Shown here: piece by piece, positions 18,055-26,199 of the stretch
How positions within the stretch are numbered: position 1 is the stretch's first letter
Layout: every line of letters begins with the position of its first letter
Assembly: GCA_003151595.1 (NCBI GenBank)
Contig: PLXW01000017.1
Span: forward strand, 7,855-71,854
Reading direction: 5' to 3'
DNA: 64,000 nucleotides
Source of the DNA: Myxococcales bacterium
Lineage (GTDB): Bacteria > Myxococcota > Polyangia > Polyangiales > Polyangiaceae
Notes under the pieces: model-generated
Told to the model about the DNA's origin: nothing
The model's input: only the letters and a program-made list of their open reading frames with translations
The model's database searches: none
Translations under genes and position numbers: made by a program

Positions 18055-19545
18055 ATGCGCAGCTCGCTCTTGTCTTCCGGCCTCTTGATCGCGGCGTCGC
18101 TGGCGTCGGCGCAGGTCGCGCGCGCGCAGGCGAACGACGCTCCGCCTGGCGCCGCCGGTGCTCCCGTGGCGCCGACGACGACCGACGTGGCGCCGCTCCA
18201 ACCCGCATCGACGACGCCGATGGCGGTGCCGGAGGATCTGCTGCGCGCGCACCCGGGCGGGATCACGGCCGAGCAAGTCGGGCAGCGCGCGATGGAGACG
18301 AGCTTCGCCGCGAAGCAATCGCTGGAGACGTTGCACGCGGCGCAGGCGCGCGTGGACGCGGCGTGGGCGGCGTTCATTCCGCGATTGAGCGGGGCCGCGA
18401 AGTACACGCGTCTGTCCAGCTTCACTGTGCCGGACATCACCTTTCTTCCCGGTACACCCCCGGTCTCGGGCTCCGTCATCTATCCGCTCTTTCTGAACAA
18501 CTATGTGATGCAGGCGACGTTGACCGTCCCCATCAGCGACTATTTTCTGCGCATCAATCAGGCGTACAGCGCGGCGACCAAGTCGACCGAGGCCGCGCGC
18601 TTCGATCTCGGCGCATCACGAGCAGGCGCGTTCACGAACGCCAAGGTCGCCTATTACACGTGGCTTCAGATGCGCGGCGCGGTCGTCGTCGCCGTGCAGG
18701 CGCTCAACGATCAGCGCGTGCACCTGAACGACGCAAAGAACCAGTTCACCGTGGGCAATGCGTCGAAGGCCGACGTGCTTCGCGGCGAGACCAACGTCGC
18801 TTCCGCGGAGCTCGCGGTCGTCACCGCCGAGAACCAGGCCGACCTCGCCGAGACGCAGATGCGGATCGCGATTCACGGGCCGAGCGATCGCAAGCTCGTT
18901 CCCGGCGAAGGGCTCGACGGGACCCAGGAGGTCACGCAAGGCAACCTGAAGTCGCTGGTCGACGAAGGTGTTGCGGCGCGCTTCGAGGTGAAGAGCGTCG
19001 AGAAGAACGCGGAGGCTGCGCGGCGGACCGCGGCGGCGCAGAAGGCAGGGCGATACCCGGTCGTCAGCGCGTTCGGCGACGGCATCTACGCCAACCCGAA
19101 CCCGCGCCTCTTCCCTGCGCAGGAAAAATTCTTCCCGACGTGGGACCTCGGCGTGCAGGCCATTTGGGCCCCTAACGACATCCTCACCGCCAACGGCAAC
19201 GCCGCCGACTACGAGGCCCGCGCCGCCGCCCTCGAAGCGCAGGCCCAGGTCACGCGCGAAGGGATCGAGGTCGAGATCACGCAGTCGTGGCAGTCGCTCA
19301 AGCAGGCCGAGTTCGCGCTCGGCTCCACGCGACGCGAGCTCGCCAGCGCCACGGAGGCGTACCGCGTCGCGCGCGAGCTCTTCACCAACGGCCGTGGCAC
19401 GTCGACCACGCTCACCGACGCCGAAGGCGAGCTCACCCGCGCGCGCATCGATGCGCTCAACGCCATGGTCAACGCCCGCATCGCGCGCGTGAAGCTCGAT
19501 CACGCCGTGGGGCGCGATCTGCGCGGGCTCGCGGTTCAGCCGTGA
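18055..19545 (+). CDS. TolC-family outer-membrane efflux protein
   Basis: A 496-aa exported protein with signal peptide ending about SLASAQVARA. Two similar halves rich in long Ala/Gln/Glu helices follow, typical of TolC channels. Family-like stretches include YFLRINQAYSAATKS, TVGNASKADVLRGETNVA and GRGTSTTLTDAEGELTRAR, the last matching the strongly conserved GxxxxxxxLxAxxxLxxA region. The ATG at 18055 is preceded by GGAGAAGG, a good ribosome site; the frame upstream is non-coding. It should form an outer-membrane duct for efflux or type I secretion, but no inner-membrane pump or adaptor gene is adjacent, so its partner is encoded elsewhere. Confidence 0.85.
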   Translation: MRSSLLSSGLLIAASLASAQVARAQANDAPPGAAGAPVAPTTTDVAPLQPASTTPMAVPEDLLRAHPGGITAEQVGQRAMETSFAAKQSLETLHAAQARVDAAWAAFIPRLSGAAKYTRLSSFTVPDITFLPGTPPVSGSVIYPLFLNNYVMQATLTVPISDYFLRINQAYSAATKSTEAARFDLGASRAGAFTNAKVAYYTWLQMRGAVVVAVQALNDQRVHLNDAKNQFTVGNASKADVLRGETNVASAELAVVTAENQADLAETQMRIAIHGPSDRKLVPGEGLDGTQEVTQGNLKSLVDEGVAARFEVKSVEKNAEAARRTAAAQKAGRYPVVSAFGDGIYANPNPRLFPAQEKFFPTWDLGVQAIWAPNDILTANGNAADYEARAAALEAQAQVTREGIEVEITQSWQSLKQAEFALGSTRRELASATEAYRVARELFTNGRGTSTTLTDAEGELTRARIDALNAMVNARIARVKLDHAVGRDLRGLAVQP

Positions 19546-19611
19546 GCGCCGGCGCGCGGTTTCTCCGCCGCAAATAGTGTCATCCAAGATCGCGGCGCTA
19601 AGCTGCGCTGC

Positions 19612-19971
19612 ATGCAGCTCCGAGGCAGCGCCATCGGCGCATTCATCACGATCGGCGTCCTCATCGTCGCGTGCTCGTCGAGCCCGTCGCACCCGCCGAT
19701 CGACACGACCGGACCGACGAGCGGCGGATCAGGCGGAGGGCAATCCCTGCCCGGCGACGGCGGGGTCGTCGAGGACGGCGGCACGGTCGTCATCCTCGAC
19801 AGCAGCGCGGCGGACGCCGGAGTCAGTTGCCTCACGGCCCCGTGCCTCGGCTGCTGCGACAACTTGAACATCTGCCGCGCGGGGACCTTGAACGCCCAGT
19901 GCGGAATTTCCGGCGGCATCTGCTCACCGTGTCCCGGGACCCAGACCTGCATCGGGGGCGCGTGCCAGTGA
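19612..19971 (+). CDS. Small Cys-rich lipoprotein, first of a tandem pair
   Basis: A 119-aa lipoprotein with C21 after VLIVAC. A Gly/Asp-rich linker is followed by a compact Cys-rich C-terminus: CLGCCDN, then NAQCG, CSPCPGTQTC and GGACQ. The same plan (C21, linker, GCC, TNAQCG, terminal C-Q) is present in the next gene, so the two arose by tandem duplication. The stop overlaps the GTG start of the second gene (GTGA). The Cys motif is common in myxobacterial surface proteins. Function unknown. Confidence 0.75.
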   Translation: MQLRGSAIGAFITIGVLIVACSSSPSHPPIDTTGPTSGGSGGGQSLPGDGGVVEDGGTVVILDSSAADAGVSCLTAPCLGCCDNLNICRAGTLNAQCGISGGICSPCPGTQTCIGGACQ

Positions 19972-20357
19972 AGCTTCGTGCCTGCGCGGCGGTCGGGGTC
20001 GTCACGCTCGTGACGATCGCCGTCGCGTGCTCCTCGCGCACGACGCAGCCCCCCATCGACACGAACGGCGGGACCACGCCGGAGCCGGGCGGCGGGACGC
20101 CCGCGACGGTCAACGACGCGAGCGACGTCGATGGCGGGACGGTCGTCGCGGTGGACTCGGGGGCCGGGGATGCGCAGCCTGCGGTCGACGCGGCGAACAA
20201 CTGCCACTTCGGCACGTGCGCCGGTTGCTGCACCCCACCCGACGCCGGCGGTCAGTGCGTCTTGGGAACGACGAACGCGCAATGCGGAGTGCTTGGAAAC
20301 GCCTGCCTGCAATGCCTGCCGAACCAGACATGCACGGCGACCAACGGCTGCCAGTAG
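19968..20357 (+). CDS. Small Cys-rich lipoprotein, second of a tandem pair
   Basis: A 129-aa paralogue of the preceding gene. GTG at 19968 overlaps its stop, and the signal peptide ends TIAVAC with C21, the same position as in the partner. PPIDTNGG after the lipobox matches PPIDTTG in the partner. The C-terminus shows CAGCCTPP, TTNAQCGV and CLQCLPNQTC with terminal CQ. The longer open frame upstream is a shadow of the first gene. Coupled synthesis suggests the pair act together on the cell surface; what they bind is unknown. Confidence 0.75.
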   Translation: MKLRACAAVGVVTLVTIAVACSSRTTQPPIDTNGGTTPEPGGGTPATVNDASDVDGGTVVAVDSGAGDAQPAVDAANNCHFGTCAGCCTPPDAGGQCVLGTTNAQCGVLGNACLQCLPNQTCTATNGCQ

Positions 20358-20364
20358 CTGCGAC

Positions 20365-22305
20365 TCAAACCCTCCTCTTCCGCGGCCCGCTTCCCGGTCG
20401 CCTTCCGCGCGGCACCATCGGTCTCGGCCCACGCGGCGCGGTCACTCCATAGTCCGGCGGGATGAGACACGACGGCGCGCGGCCGATGAGATCCGTTCGC
20501 CCCGCTTCCTTCAGCGCTTCGCGCGCCAGCGGCCAGCTGTTCTCGTCCCACCAGAAGAGGAGCGCCTTCATCATCCGCTTCTCGCGGAGGTCGGTCGCCG
20601 TGTGCACCGGCTTCATCGTGAGCGGGTCGAGGCCCGTGTAGAACATCGTCGTGGCGATCGCCATCGGCGTCGGGATGAAGTCCTGCACCTGACGCGGGCG
20701 AAGGTTCTTCGCCTTCAGGTAGATCGCCAGATCGATCGAGTCGGCCAGCGTCGAGCCCGGGTGCCCGCTGATGAAATACGGGACGAGGTACTGCTCTTTC
20801 CCCGCGTCCTCGCTCGCCTTGCAGAACATCTGCGCGAAGCGCTCGTAGTGCTCGATGGGGGGCTTCTTCATCTTGTCGAGCACCGCCTCGGACGTGTGCT
20901 CCGGCGCGACCGAGAGCTGCCCGCCGGTGTGATGCGTTGCCAGCTCGCGAATGAACTCGGGGCTCCGCTCGGCGAGATCGTAGCGAACGCCGCTCGCGAT
21001 GTAGACCCGCTTGATCCCCTTCTCCTTGCGGACCTTCTTCATCAGATCGATCAGCGGATCGTGATCGGTGACGAGGTTCTCGCAGATGCCGGGATGCACG
21101 CACGACAGGCGGCGACAAGCCGACTCGGTGCGTTCGTCCTTGCACGTCATCTTGTACATGTTGGCCGTGGGGCCACCGAGGTCGCTGATCGTCCCGCGGA
21201 AATCTTCCATGCGTGAGAGCGCGCGCACTTCACGGAGAACGCTCGCCTCGCTCCGCGACTGGATCACCCGCCCTTCGTGCTCGGTGATGCTGCAGAACGT
21301 GCACCCGCCGAAGCAGCCGCGCATCGTCACGATCGAGTGCTTCACCGTCTCGTACGCCGGGATGCGCGTGCCCTGGTAACTGGGGTGCGGGAGGCGCGTG
21401 AACGGCAGGTCGTAGAGGCCGTCCATCTCCGACTCTTTGAGCGGCTCGGCGGGCGAGTTGAAGTAGACCGCTTCTTCGCCGTGCACCTGGAGCATCGGTC
21501 GGCCGTTGAACGGGTTGGTCTCGTACTGGAACTGCCGGCTCATCAAGGCGAACGCCTTCTTGTCGGCCTTCACTTCATCGTAGCTCGGGAGGACGAGCAT
21601 CTTCCCGTCGGTGACGTACTTGCTCGCCTTGGCGAGGAGCGGCTCCCACGCGCGGCGGTTCTTCTTCACGTGCGCCGTGCCGCGGATGTCGGTGAGCTGA
21701 TCGACGTGCTGGCCCCCCTCGAGGCGCTTGGCGATGTCCCACGCCGGGCGCTCGCCCATGCCGAAGACGAGGAGGTCGGCCTTGGCGTCGAGGAGGATCG
21801 AGCGACGTACCTGATCGCTCCAGTAGTCGTAGTGCGCGATGCGACGGAGCGACGCTTCGATCCCGCCGAGCACGATCGCGGTGCGCGGGAACGCCTGGCG
21901 ACAGAGGTTCGCGTAGGCGATCGACGAACGGTTCGGACGCTTGTCGATCGCGCCGTCGGGTGAGTACTGGTCCTCGCCGCGGATCTTCTTCTGCGCGGTG
22001 AGCTTGTTGAGCATCGAGTCGAGGTTGCCGGCGCTGATGCCCACGTAGAGCTTCGGCGTCCCCATGCGCGCGATGTCGTCGGGGCGATCCCACCGCGGCT
22101 GCGCCACGACGCCCACGCGATACCCGCGCCCTTCGAGGAAGCGCGCGATCAAGATGGGGCCGAACGCCGGGTGATCGACGTAGGCGTCACCGGTCACGAT
22201 GAGGATGTCGAGCTCGTCCCAGCCGCGCGCCTCCATCTCCTCGCGCGTCGTGGGGAGGAAGTCGGCGCGGGGATCGCGTTTCGGGCGGAGCTGGACGAGG
22301 GACAT
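20365..22305 (-). CDS. ygiQ: YgiQ-family (UPF0313) radical SAM protein
   Basis: A 646-aa member of the YgiQ family. The start at ATG 22305 (MSLVQLRPKRDPRADFLPTT) fits the family N-terminus better than the upstream ATG at 22353. The radical SAM [4Fe-4S] motif is CFGGCTFC with C331, C335 and C338. Other family stretches are DVIVGDAYVDHPAFG-like (ILIVTGDAYVDHPAFG), SDLGGPTANMYKM and YFISGHPGS. The reaction is not established for the family. Upstream of the start, at 87-294 bp distance, lies the phased palindrome array, which could carry operators for this gene. Confidence 0.9.
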   Translation of the reverse strand: MSLVQLRPKRDPRADFLPTTREEMEARGWDELDILIVTGDAYVDHPAFGPILIARFLEGRGYRVGVVAQPRWDRPDDIARMGTPKLYVGISAGNLDSMLNKLTAQKKIRGEDQYSPDGAIDKRPNRSSIAYANLCRQAFPRTAIVLGGIEASLRRIAHYDYWSDQVRRSILLDAKADLLVFGMGERPAWDIAKRLEGGQHVDQLTDIRGTAHVKKNRRAWEPLLAKASKYVTDGKMLVLPSYDEVKADKKAFALMSRQFQYETNPFNGRPMLQVHGEEAVYFNSPAEPLKESEMDGLYDLPFTRLPHPSYQGTRIPAYETVKHSIVTMRGCFGGCTFCSITEHEGRVIQSRSEASVLREVRALSRMEDFRGTISDLGGPTANMYKMTCKDERTESACRRLSCVHPGICENLVTDHDPLIDLMKKVRKEKGIKRVYIASGVRYDLAERSPEFIRELATHHTGGQLSVAPEHTSEAVLDKMKKPPIEHYERFAQMFCKASEDAGKEQYLVPYFISGHPGSTLADSIDLAIYLKAKNLRPRQVQDFIPTPMAIATTMFYTGLDPLTMKPVHTATDLREKRMMKALLFWWDENSWPLAREALKEAGRTDLIGRAPSCLIPPDYGVTAPRGPRPMVPRGRRPGSGPRKRRV

Positions 22306-22612
22306 GGGCGCGGGCGGGTCCGAAGGGTGGCACGGCCGGGAGGTGCGCGCCAAAAGCGGCCGAGTTTGGGGGCTCGATACCTCGATTTACCTGTCGCGAC
22401 AGGTCCGAGCACCTGTCGCGACACCTCCGAGCACCTGTCGCGACAGGTCCGATCACCTGTCGCGACACCTCCCGGCACCTGTCGCGACAGGGCCGAGGGG
22501 GTGTCGTCACAGGTCCGTGCACCTGTCGCGACAGGTCCATCGAGCTGTGACGACAGATGGTGGCAGGTGTCGCGACAGCTCTCCGGGCATGTCGCGAGAG
22601 GCGTCGGCCGAT
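22306..22612. other. Non-coding interval carrying the palindrome array
   Basis: This 307-bp stretch lies between the start of ygiQ and the stop of the sigma-54 activator gene, both on the minus strand. About two thirds of it is the 22-bp phased array; the remaining 86 bp next to ygiQ has no clear promoter or hairpin that I can see. Open frames across it are repetitive translations of the array and are not believable genes. Confidence 0.8.
22392..22599. repeat. Ten-unit phased array of palindrome TGTCGCGACA, period exactly 22 bp
   Basis: The 10-bp palindrome TGTCGCGACA starts at 22392, 22414, 22436, 22458, 22480, 22524 and 22568. Degenerate forms occur on the same grid at 22502 (TGTCGTCACA), 22546 (TGTGACGACA) and 22590 (TGTCGCGAGA). 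Spacers are 12 bp and vary (for example ggtccgagcacc, cctcccggcacc). Odd units 1, 3 and 7 extend to the 16-bp palindrome ACCTGTCGCGACAGGT, while units 2 and 4 break this on the right, giving a 44-bp superperiod. The period is two turns of B-DNA, so all sites face one side of the helix. This favours a multi-site protein-binding platform; it is not a CRISPR. Confidence 0.95.
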
Positions 22613-23650
22613 CTAGAGGCCGTACTTCTTCAGCTTCTCGTACAGCGTCGACACCGCGATCCCGAGCGAGCGCGCCGCGTGCGCCTTGTTCCCCTCGGAG
22701 TGCGCCAGCGTCTGGCGAATCGCCGCGCGTTCGATGCGATCGAGCGATTGACCGGCGAGCGAGAGCGAATCGGTCCACGCCGCGTCGCCGTTGGGCGCCG
22801 TCGGCGACTGCAAGCGAAGGTGCTGCGGCTCGAGCACCGTCACGCCCGCATCGACGAACGCGCCGGCGCACGCCAGCACGTTGCGAAGCTCGCGCACGTT
22901 GCCCGGCCACGGGTGCGCGCGGAGCGCGGAGAACGCCGCGTCGGACAGGCGGAGATCGGCGTGACCGAGATCGCGCAGCAAGCTGCCGATGATCTCGGGG
23001 AGGTCTTCGAGTCGCTTTCGAAGCGGCGGCACCTGCACGACGGCCACGGCCAGACGGAAGAACAGATCTTCGCGGAATCGCCCGGCGGCGACGTCGGCGC
23101 GCGGATCGCGGTTCGTGGCGGCGATGACGCGCACGTCGACGCGCCGATCGGTCTTCCCTCCGACGCGACGCACGCACCGACTCTCGAGCGCGCGAAGCAG
23201 GCGCGGTTGCAGCGCGAGCGGCAGCTCGGCGATCTCGTCGAGGAAGAGCGTGCCGCCGTCAGCGCGCTCGAACGCGCCCGCGTGCGCCGACACCGCACCG
23301 GTGAAGGCGCCGCGCTCGTGCCCGAGGAGCTCGCTCTCCGCGAGGTTCGCCGCGACCGATCCGCAATCGAACACCACGAGCGGCCCGTTGGCTCGCGCGC
23401 TCTGCGCGTGAATCGCGTGCGCGATGACGTCCTTGCCCGCGCCCGTCTCACCCAGCAGCGTGACGGTCACGTCCGTGGGCGCGATCCGTTCGAGCACGTT
23501 GATCACCTCGTGCATCGCCGAAGAGCGCGCGCTGATCCGATCGAATCGGCGAATCGCCCCGAGACGCCCGAGCGCGGAGGTCGGCTCCGCGGTCTCTCTC
23601 GTCGCGAACGACCACGAGTGAGCGGTGTTCCCAGCGATTTGCATGAGCAT
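22613..23650 (-). CDS. Sigma-54-dependent activator without a recognisable input domain
   Basis: A 345-aa bacterial enhancer-binding protein. The AAA+ core carries Walker A GETGAGKD (67-74), the sigma-54-contacting GAFTGA loop (114-119), Walker [10 protein letters not shown] and the second-region-of-homology stretch [12 protein letters not shown] Fis-type helix-turn-helix ends the protein ([26 protein letters not shown]). Only about 45 residues precede the core, so there is no receiver, GAF or FHA domain; control may be by abundance or a partner protein. ATG 23644 is an alternative start. Its 3' end abuts the phased palindrome array, and a TPR membrane protein gene precedes it by 45 bp. Targets are unknown. 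Confidence 0.88.
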   Translation of the reverse strand: MLMQIAGNTAHSWSFATRETAEPTSALGRLGAIRRFDRISARSSAMHEVINVLERIAPTDVTVTLLGETGAGKDVIAHAIHAQSARANGPLVVFDCGSVAANLAESELLGHERGAFTGAVSAHAGAFERADGGTLFLDEIAELPLALQPRLLRALESRCVRRVGGKTDRRVDVRVIAATNRDPRADVAAGRFREDLFFRLAVAVVQVPPLRKRLEDLPEIIGSLLRDLGHADLRLSDAAFSALRAHPWPGNVRELRNVLACAGAFVDAGVTVLEPQHLRLQSPTAPNGDAAWTDSLSLAGQSLDRIERAAIRQTLAHSEGNKAHAARSLGIAVSTLYEKLKKYGL

Positions 23651-23695
23651 TCCTTACCAGCGTGATGCGTGTGCTCTGTGAACTCCTGCGTACAA

Positions 23696-25177
23696 TCACG
23701 CGCTCGGCGATTGCGCGTACGACTGCGTGCTCATCCGCCTTCGCGCGATGCGCCCCACGACGATCCCGATCGCTCCCAGCACGAGCGCGATCGCGGTCGC
23801 TCCCATCACCATTTGCCAGCGCCGGCGGCTCTCGTTCGACGCCGTCGCGCGATCCATGGCGGCGAGGGCCTGCGGTGCGACGCCTGCCGCTCGAGCGCGC
23901 TCGCTGATTGCTCGAGCGTCGTCGAAGTGGTTCTGCGCGATGGCGAGCGCCCACTGGTACGAGAGCGTCTTGGCGTCGCCGGGCGCGCGCGCGGCCATGG
24001 CCGTCGTGCACTCGCTTAGCCTCGCCACGTCCGACGTTCGTGCGCCGACCTGGCATTCGAGATCGTCCACCACCTCGCGCCCTGCCGGGTCTTCGCGCAA
24101 GTGCACGAGGACCGCGCCGAGCGCGGCCACGTCTTTCTTCGCGAGCGGGCCGGGCTTGCTCACCATGAGCTGCACGAAGCGCGAGTAGTCCTGCACGCGC
24201 GCGCCGTCGCGGAGCAGCGCATCGCCGCAGGCGTTGATCGCCTTGGCGAGATCGCCGAGCGCCTCGTACTCCTGGCAAAGCTTCGCGAACGCGATCGCGC
24301 GATCCGGAACGGCCTGGCCGAGCGCTTCGTAGAGCCGCGCCGCCGCCGCGTGGTCGCCGGCCTTCGACGCCTGTTCCCCCTTCAACGCAACCTCTTGCAG
24401 CCAGTACCCAAACTCCAGCGGCTCGGCGTCGCGGTCCTTTGCGCTGGGGATTCCGAGCTCGGGGTGATCGGTGTCGACCGGCCACTTGCCCATGCTCTTG
24501 TGCGGCGAGGACGATTCTTCGGCGCGTGCGACTCCACTCCAAGTTGCGAACGTCACCAACGTCGCGGCGGCGGTCGCGGCGACGACGGCGATCGCGCGGC
24601 GCGGTCGTCTCGACGCGAGCTGTCGCACGGCGTGTCCGAGCGTGACGACGACCAGGGCAAGGACGGCTCCCCATGCGCTCCAGAATTTCCAGGGCGGGCT
24701 CATGGCATCCATCGCCATCTTCGCGCGTCGCGTCGCGGGGTCGTTCGGTGCCACGCGCTCGAGCTCGTCGGTGCACTGCTGCAGCATCGGACCATCTCCA
24801 ATTTTCTCCGCCACGTCGCACGCGGCGGCAGCGGCCGTCGCTTGCCCGAGCGGGTTGTCGTGCTCTTTCGCCGCGAGCTGCAGCGCTTCGTACACATCCG
24901 CGCTCGACGGCTCGCCCGGCGCATCGACCAGCGCGCCGACGAGCCCCCGCACCGACGCGCCCGATCGATCGCGCTCGAGCGCCGCGGCGCACGCCTTGAT
25001 GGCGTCCTTCCGCGATCCGCTCGCCGTCAGCGCTTCGCACTCCCGTCGCCACGCGGAGCCTTCGTCCGCACACGCTGCGCGTGACACGAACAGCGCGGAC
25101 GCCGCCCAGGCGAGGCCGAGCGCCAGTGCGGGCAGACTCAGTGCAGGCACGTGGTGCAATTGTTGGAGGCGGCGCAT
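23696..25177 (-). CDS. Membrane-anchored TPR-like protein
   Basis: A protein of about 493 aa with an N-terminal export signal (ALALGLAWAASALFV...AACA), an N-terminal helical repeat block with several Cys, two hydrophobic helices around residues 165-215 (FWSAWGAVLALVVVTL and AIAVVAATAAATLVTFATW), a second helical repeat block with TPR character (ARLYEALGQAVPDRAIAFA), and a C-terminal helix WQMVMGATAIALVLGAIG followed by RIARRR. The start is uncertain: ATG 25177 overlaps the upstream gene by 40 bp; GTG 25150 overlaps by 13 bp and leaves a normal signal peptide. It lies between a Cys-rich lipoprotein gene and the sigma-54 activator gene. Function unknown. Confidence 0.65.
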   Translation of the reverse strand: MRRLQQLHHVPALSLPALALGLAWAASALFVSRAACADEGSAWRRECEALTASGSRKDAIKACAAALERDRSGASVRGLVGALVDAPGEPSSADVYEALQLAAKEHDNPLGQATAAAAACDVAEKIGDGPMLQQCTDELERVAPNDPATRRAKMAMDAMSPPWKFWSAWGAVLALVVVTLGHAVRQLASRRPRRAIAVVAATAAATLVTFATWSGVARAEESSSPHKSMGKWPVDTDHPELGIPSAKDRDAEPLEFGYWLQEVALKGEQASKAGDHAAAARLYEALGQAVPDRAIAFAKLCQEYEALGDLAKAINACGDALLRDGARVQDYSRFVQLMVSKPGPLAKKDVAALGAVLVHLREDPAGREVVDDLECQVGARTSDVARLSECTTAMAARAPGDAKTLSYQWALAIAQNHFDDARAISERARAAGVAPQALAAMDRATASNESRRRWQMVMGATAIALVLGAIGIVVGRIARRRMSTQSYAQSPSA

Positions 25178-26199
25178 TGGAGAATGTTGTTCGCGACGCC
25201 CGAAGGGAGGGTCGTCGAGGTGAAATTCTTCAAGATGTCGAGCCCGTCGTTCGAGGCGAAGCCGAGGCCTGTGGCCTCCGCGGCCTTGCACTGACCATTG
25301 GCGGCGTTGCTGGCGCCGGCCGCTGCGCAGGTTCCACTGACAGGTGCGGTTCCGCAGTAGCAGGTGCTGATCGTGGCGACGCCGCAGCCTGTGCTGAGAA
25401 CACAGGCAAGAGTCGCCTCACACTCCGAAGCCTTCGAAGCGCCTGCGAGATCCTCGCACTCGTGCCCCTGGTCGTTGAACTCGCTGTCGTCCAAGCAACC
25501 CGAAAGAGCGGCGCAGGCGTAGCAGCTCGAGTCGGGGTCGGGGCCTGCGGCGGTTGCTTGCCCGGTGGTGATGTCGTGCTGAACGAGCGCGGCCTCGGTG
25601 GGGGTGCACAGCTGGCTCGCGTTGGGAGCGGTCCCTTCGGCGCCGTTGTTGTACTGGCACTGAACGCAGTTGGCTTGACCCGCGGTGGTGCACGGAGCGA
25701 GCGCGTTTTGGCCGTGCCCGGCGTCGACGCCCGCGTCGACCTTCTGGCCCGCGTCCACGCCGACGCTCGAATCGAAGCCCGCGTCGACGCCCGCATCGAC
25801 CGTGCTCCCTGTGTCCGGCAACCCGCTGTCGACGATCGTCGCGTCCGCGCCCGCGTCCACCACGACGACGATGACGTCCTCGCTCGACGAGTCCTCGATG
25901 TTTCCCGCGTCGTCGTTGCCGGTGACGGTTCCCGCGTCGCCCGTCGGTCGCGCGTTGGCGTCGCCACCGCCCGCGTCGAGATCAGCGCTCGCGCCGCCGT
26001 CGTTCTCCGGTGACGCCTCGCCGAGCCCTTCGGCCGCGTCTTCCGTCGGCCCCGGCCCCGCGTCCTCGCCCGTCTCGCCCGCGGAGATCGCCGAGCTGTC
26101 GCCCACGTCGGAGCAAGCGTGAAGCGCGAACGACGTCGCCAGGGCCGCGAGCCACAGCGCAGCGGACGAGGCTCTTCGCGTCGCGCGGAGGTGACTCAA
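25138..26199 (-). CDS. Cys-rich surface lipoprotein, CTTAG/CVQCQ family member 1
   Basis: A 353-aa lipoprotein. A TTG start at 26199, overlapping the stop of the upstream gene (TTGA), gives a good signal peptide MSHLRATRRA...ALHAC with C29; no ATG or GTG gives as tidy an N-terminus. An Asp/Ala/Gly/Val linker of about 120 residues (VDAGVDAG repeats) follows. The C-terminal 180 residues are Cys-rich: PCTTAGQANCVQCQ, LCTPTEAALVQ, STCYCGTAPVSGTC, NDGLDILKNFTSTTLPSG and CLH at the end. The same domain ends the protein at 30261-31838 with very high identity. Probably a disulphide-rich surface module; its function is not known. Confidence 0.7.
   Translation of the reverse strand: MSHLRATRRASSAALWLAALATSFALHACSDVGDSSAISAGETGEDAGPGPTEDAAEGLGEASPENDGGASADLDAGGGDANARPTGDAGTVTGNDDAGNIEDSSSEDVIVVVVDAGADATIVDSGLPDTGSTVDAGVDAGFDSSVGVDAGQKVDAGVDAGHGQNALAPCTTAGQANCVQCQYNNGAEGTAPNASQLCTPTEAALVQHDITTGQATAAGPDPDSSCYACAALSGCLDDSEFNDQGHECEDLAGASKASECEATLACVLSTGCGVATISTCYCGTAPVSGTCAAAGASNAANGQCKAAEATGLGFASNDGLDILKNFTSTTLPSGVANNILQCAASNNCTTCLH

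Noticed and set aside
22187..22540. 117-aa and 327-aa reading frames across the palindrome array
   Set aside because: Repetitive translation of a non-multiple-of-three unit, without start signals; they overlap ygiQ on the same strand in another frame.
22392..22599. CRISPR array
   Set aside because: The repeated unit is only 10 bp and palindromic, spacers are 12 bp, the period is 22 bp, and there are no cas genes or leader.
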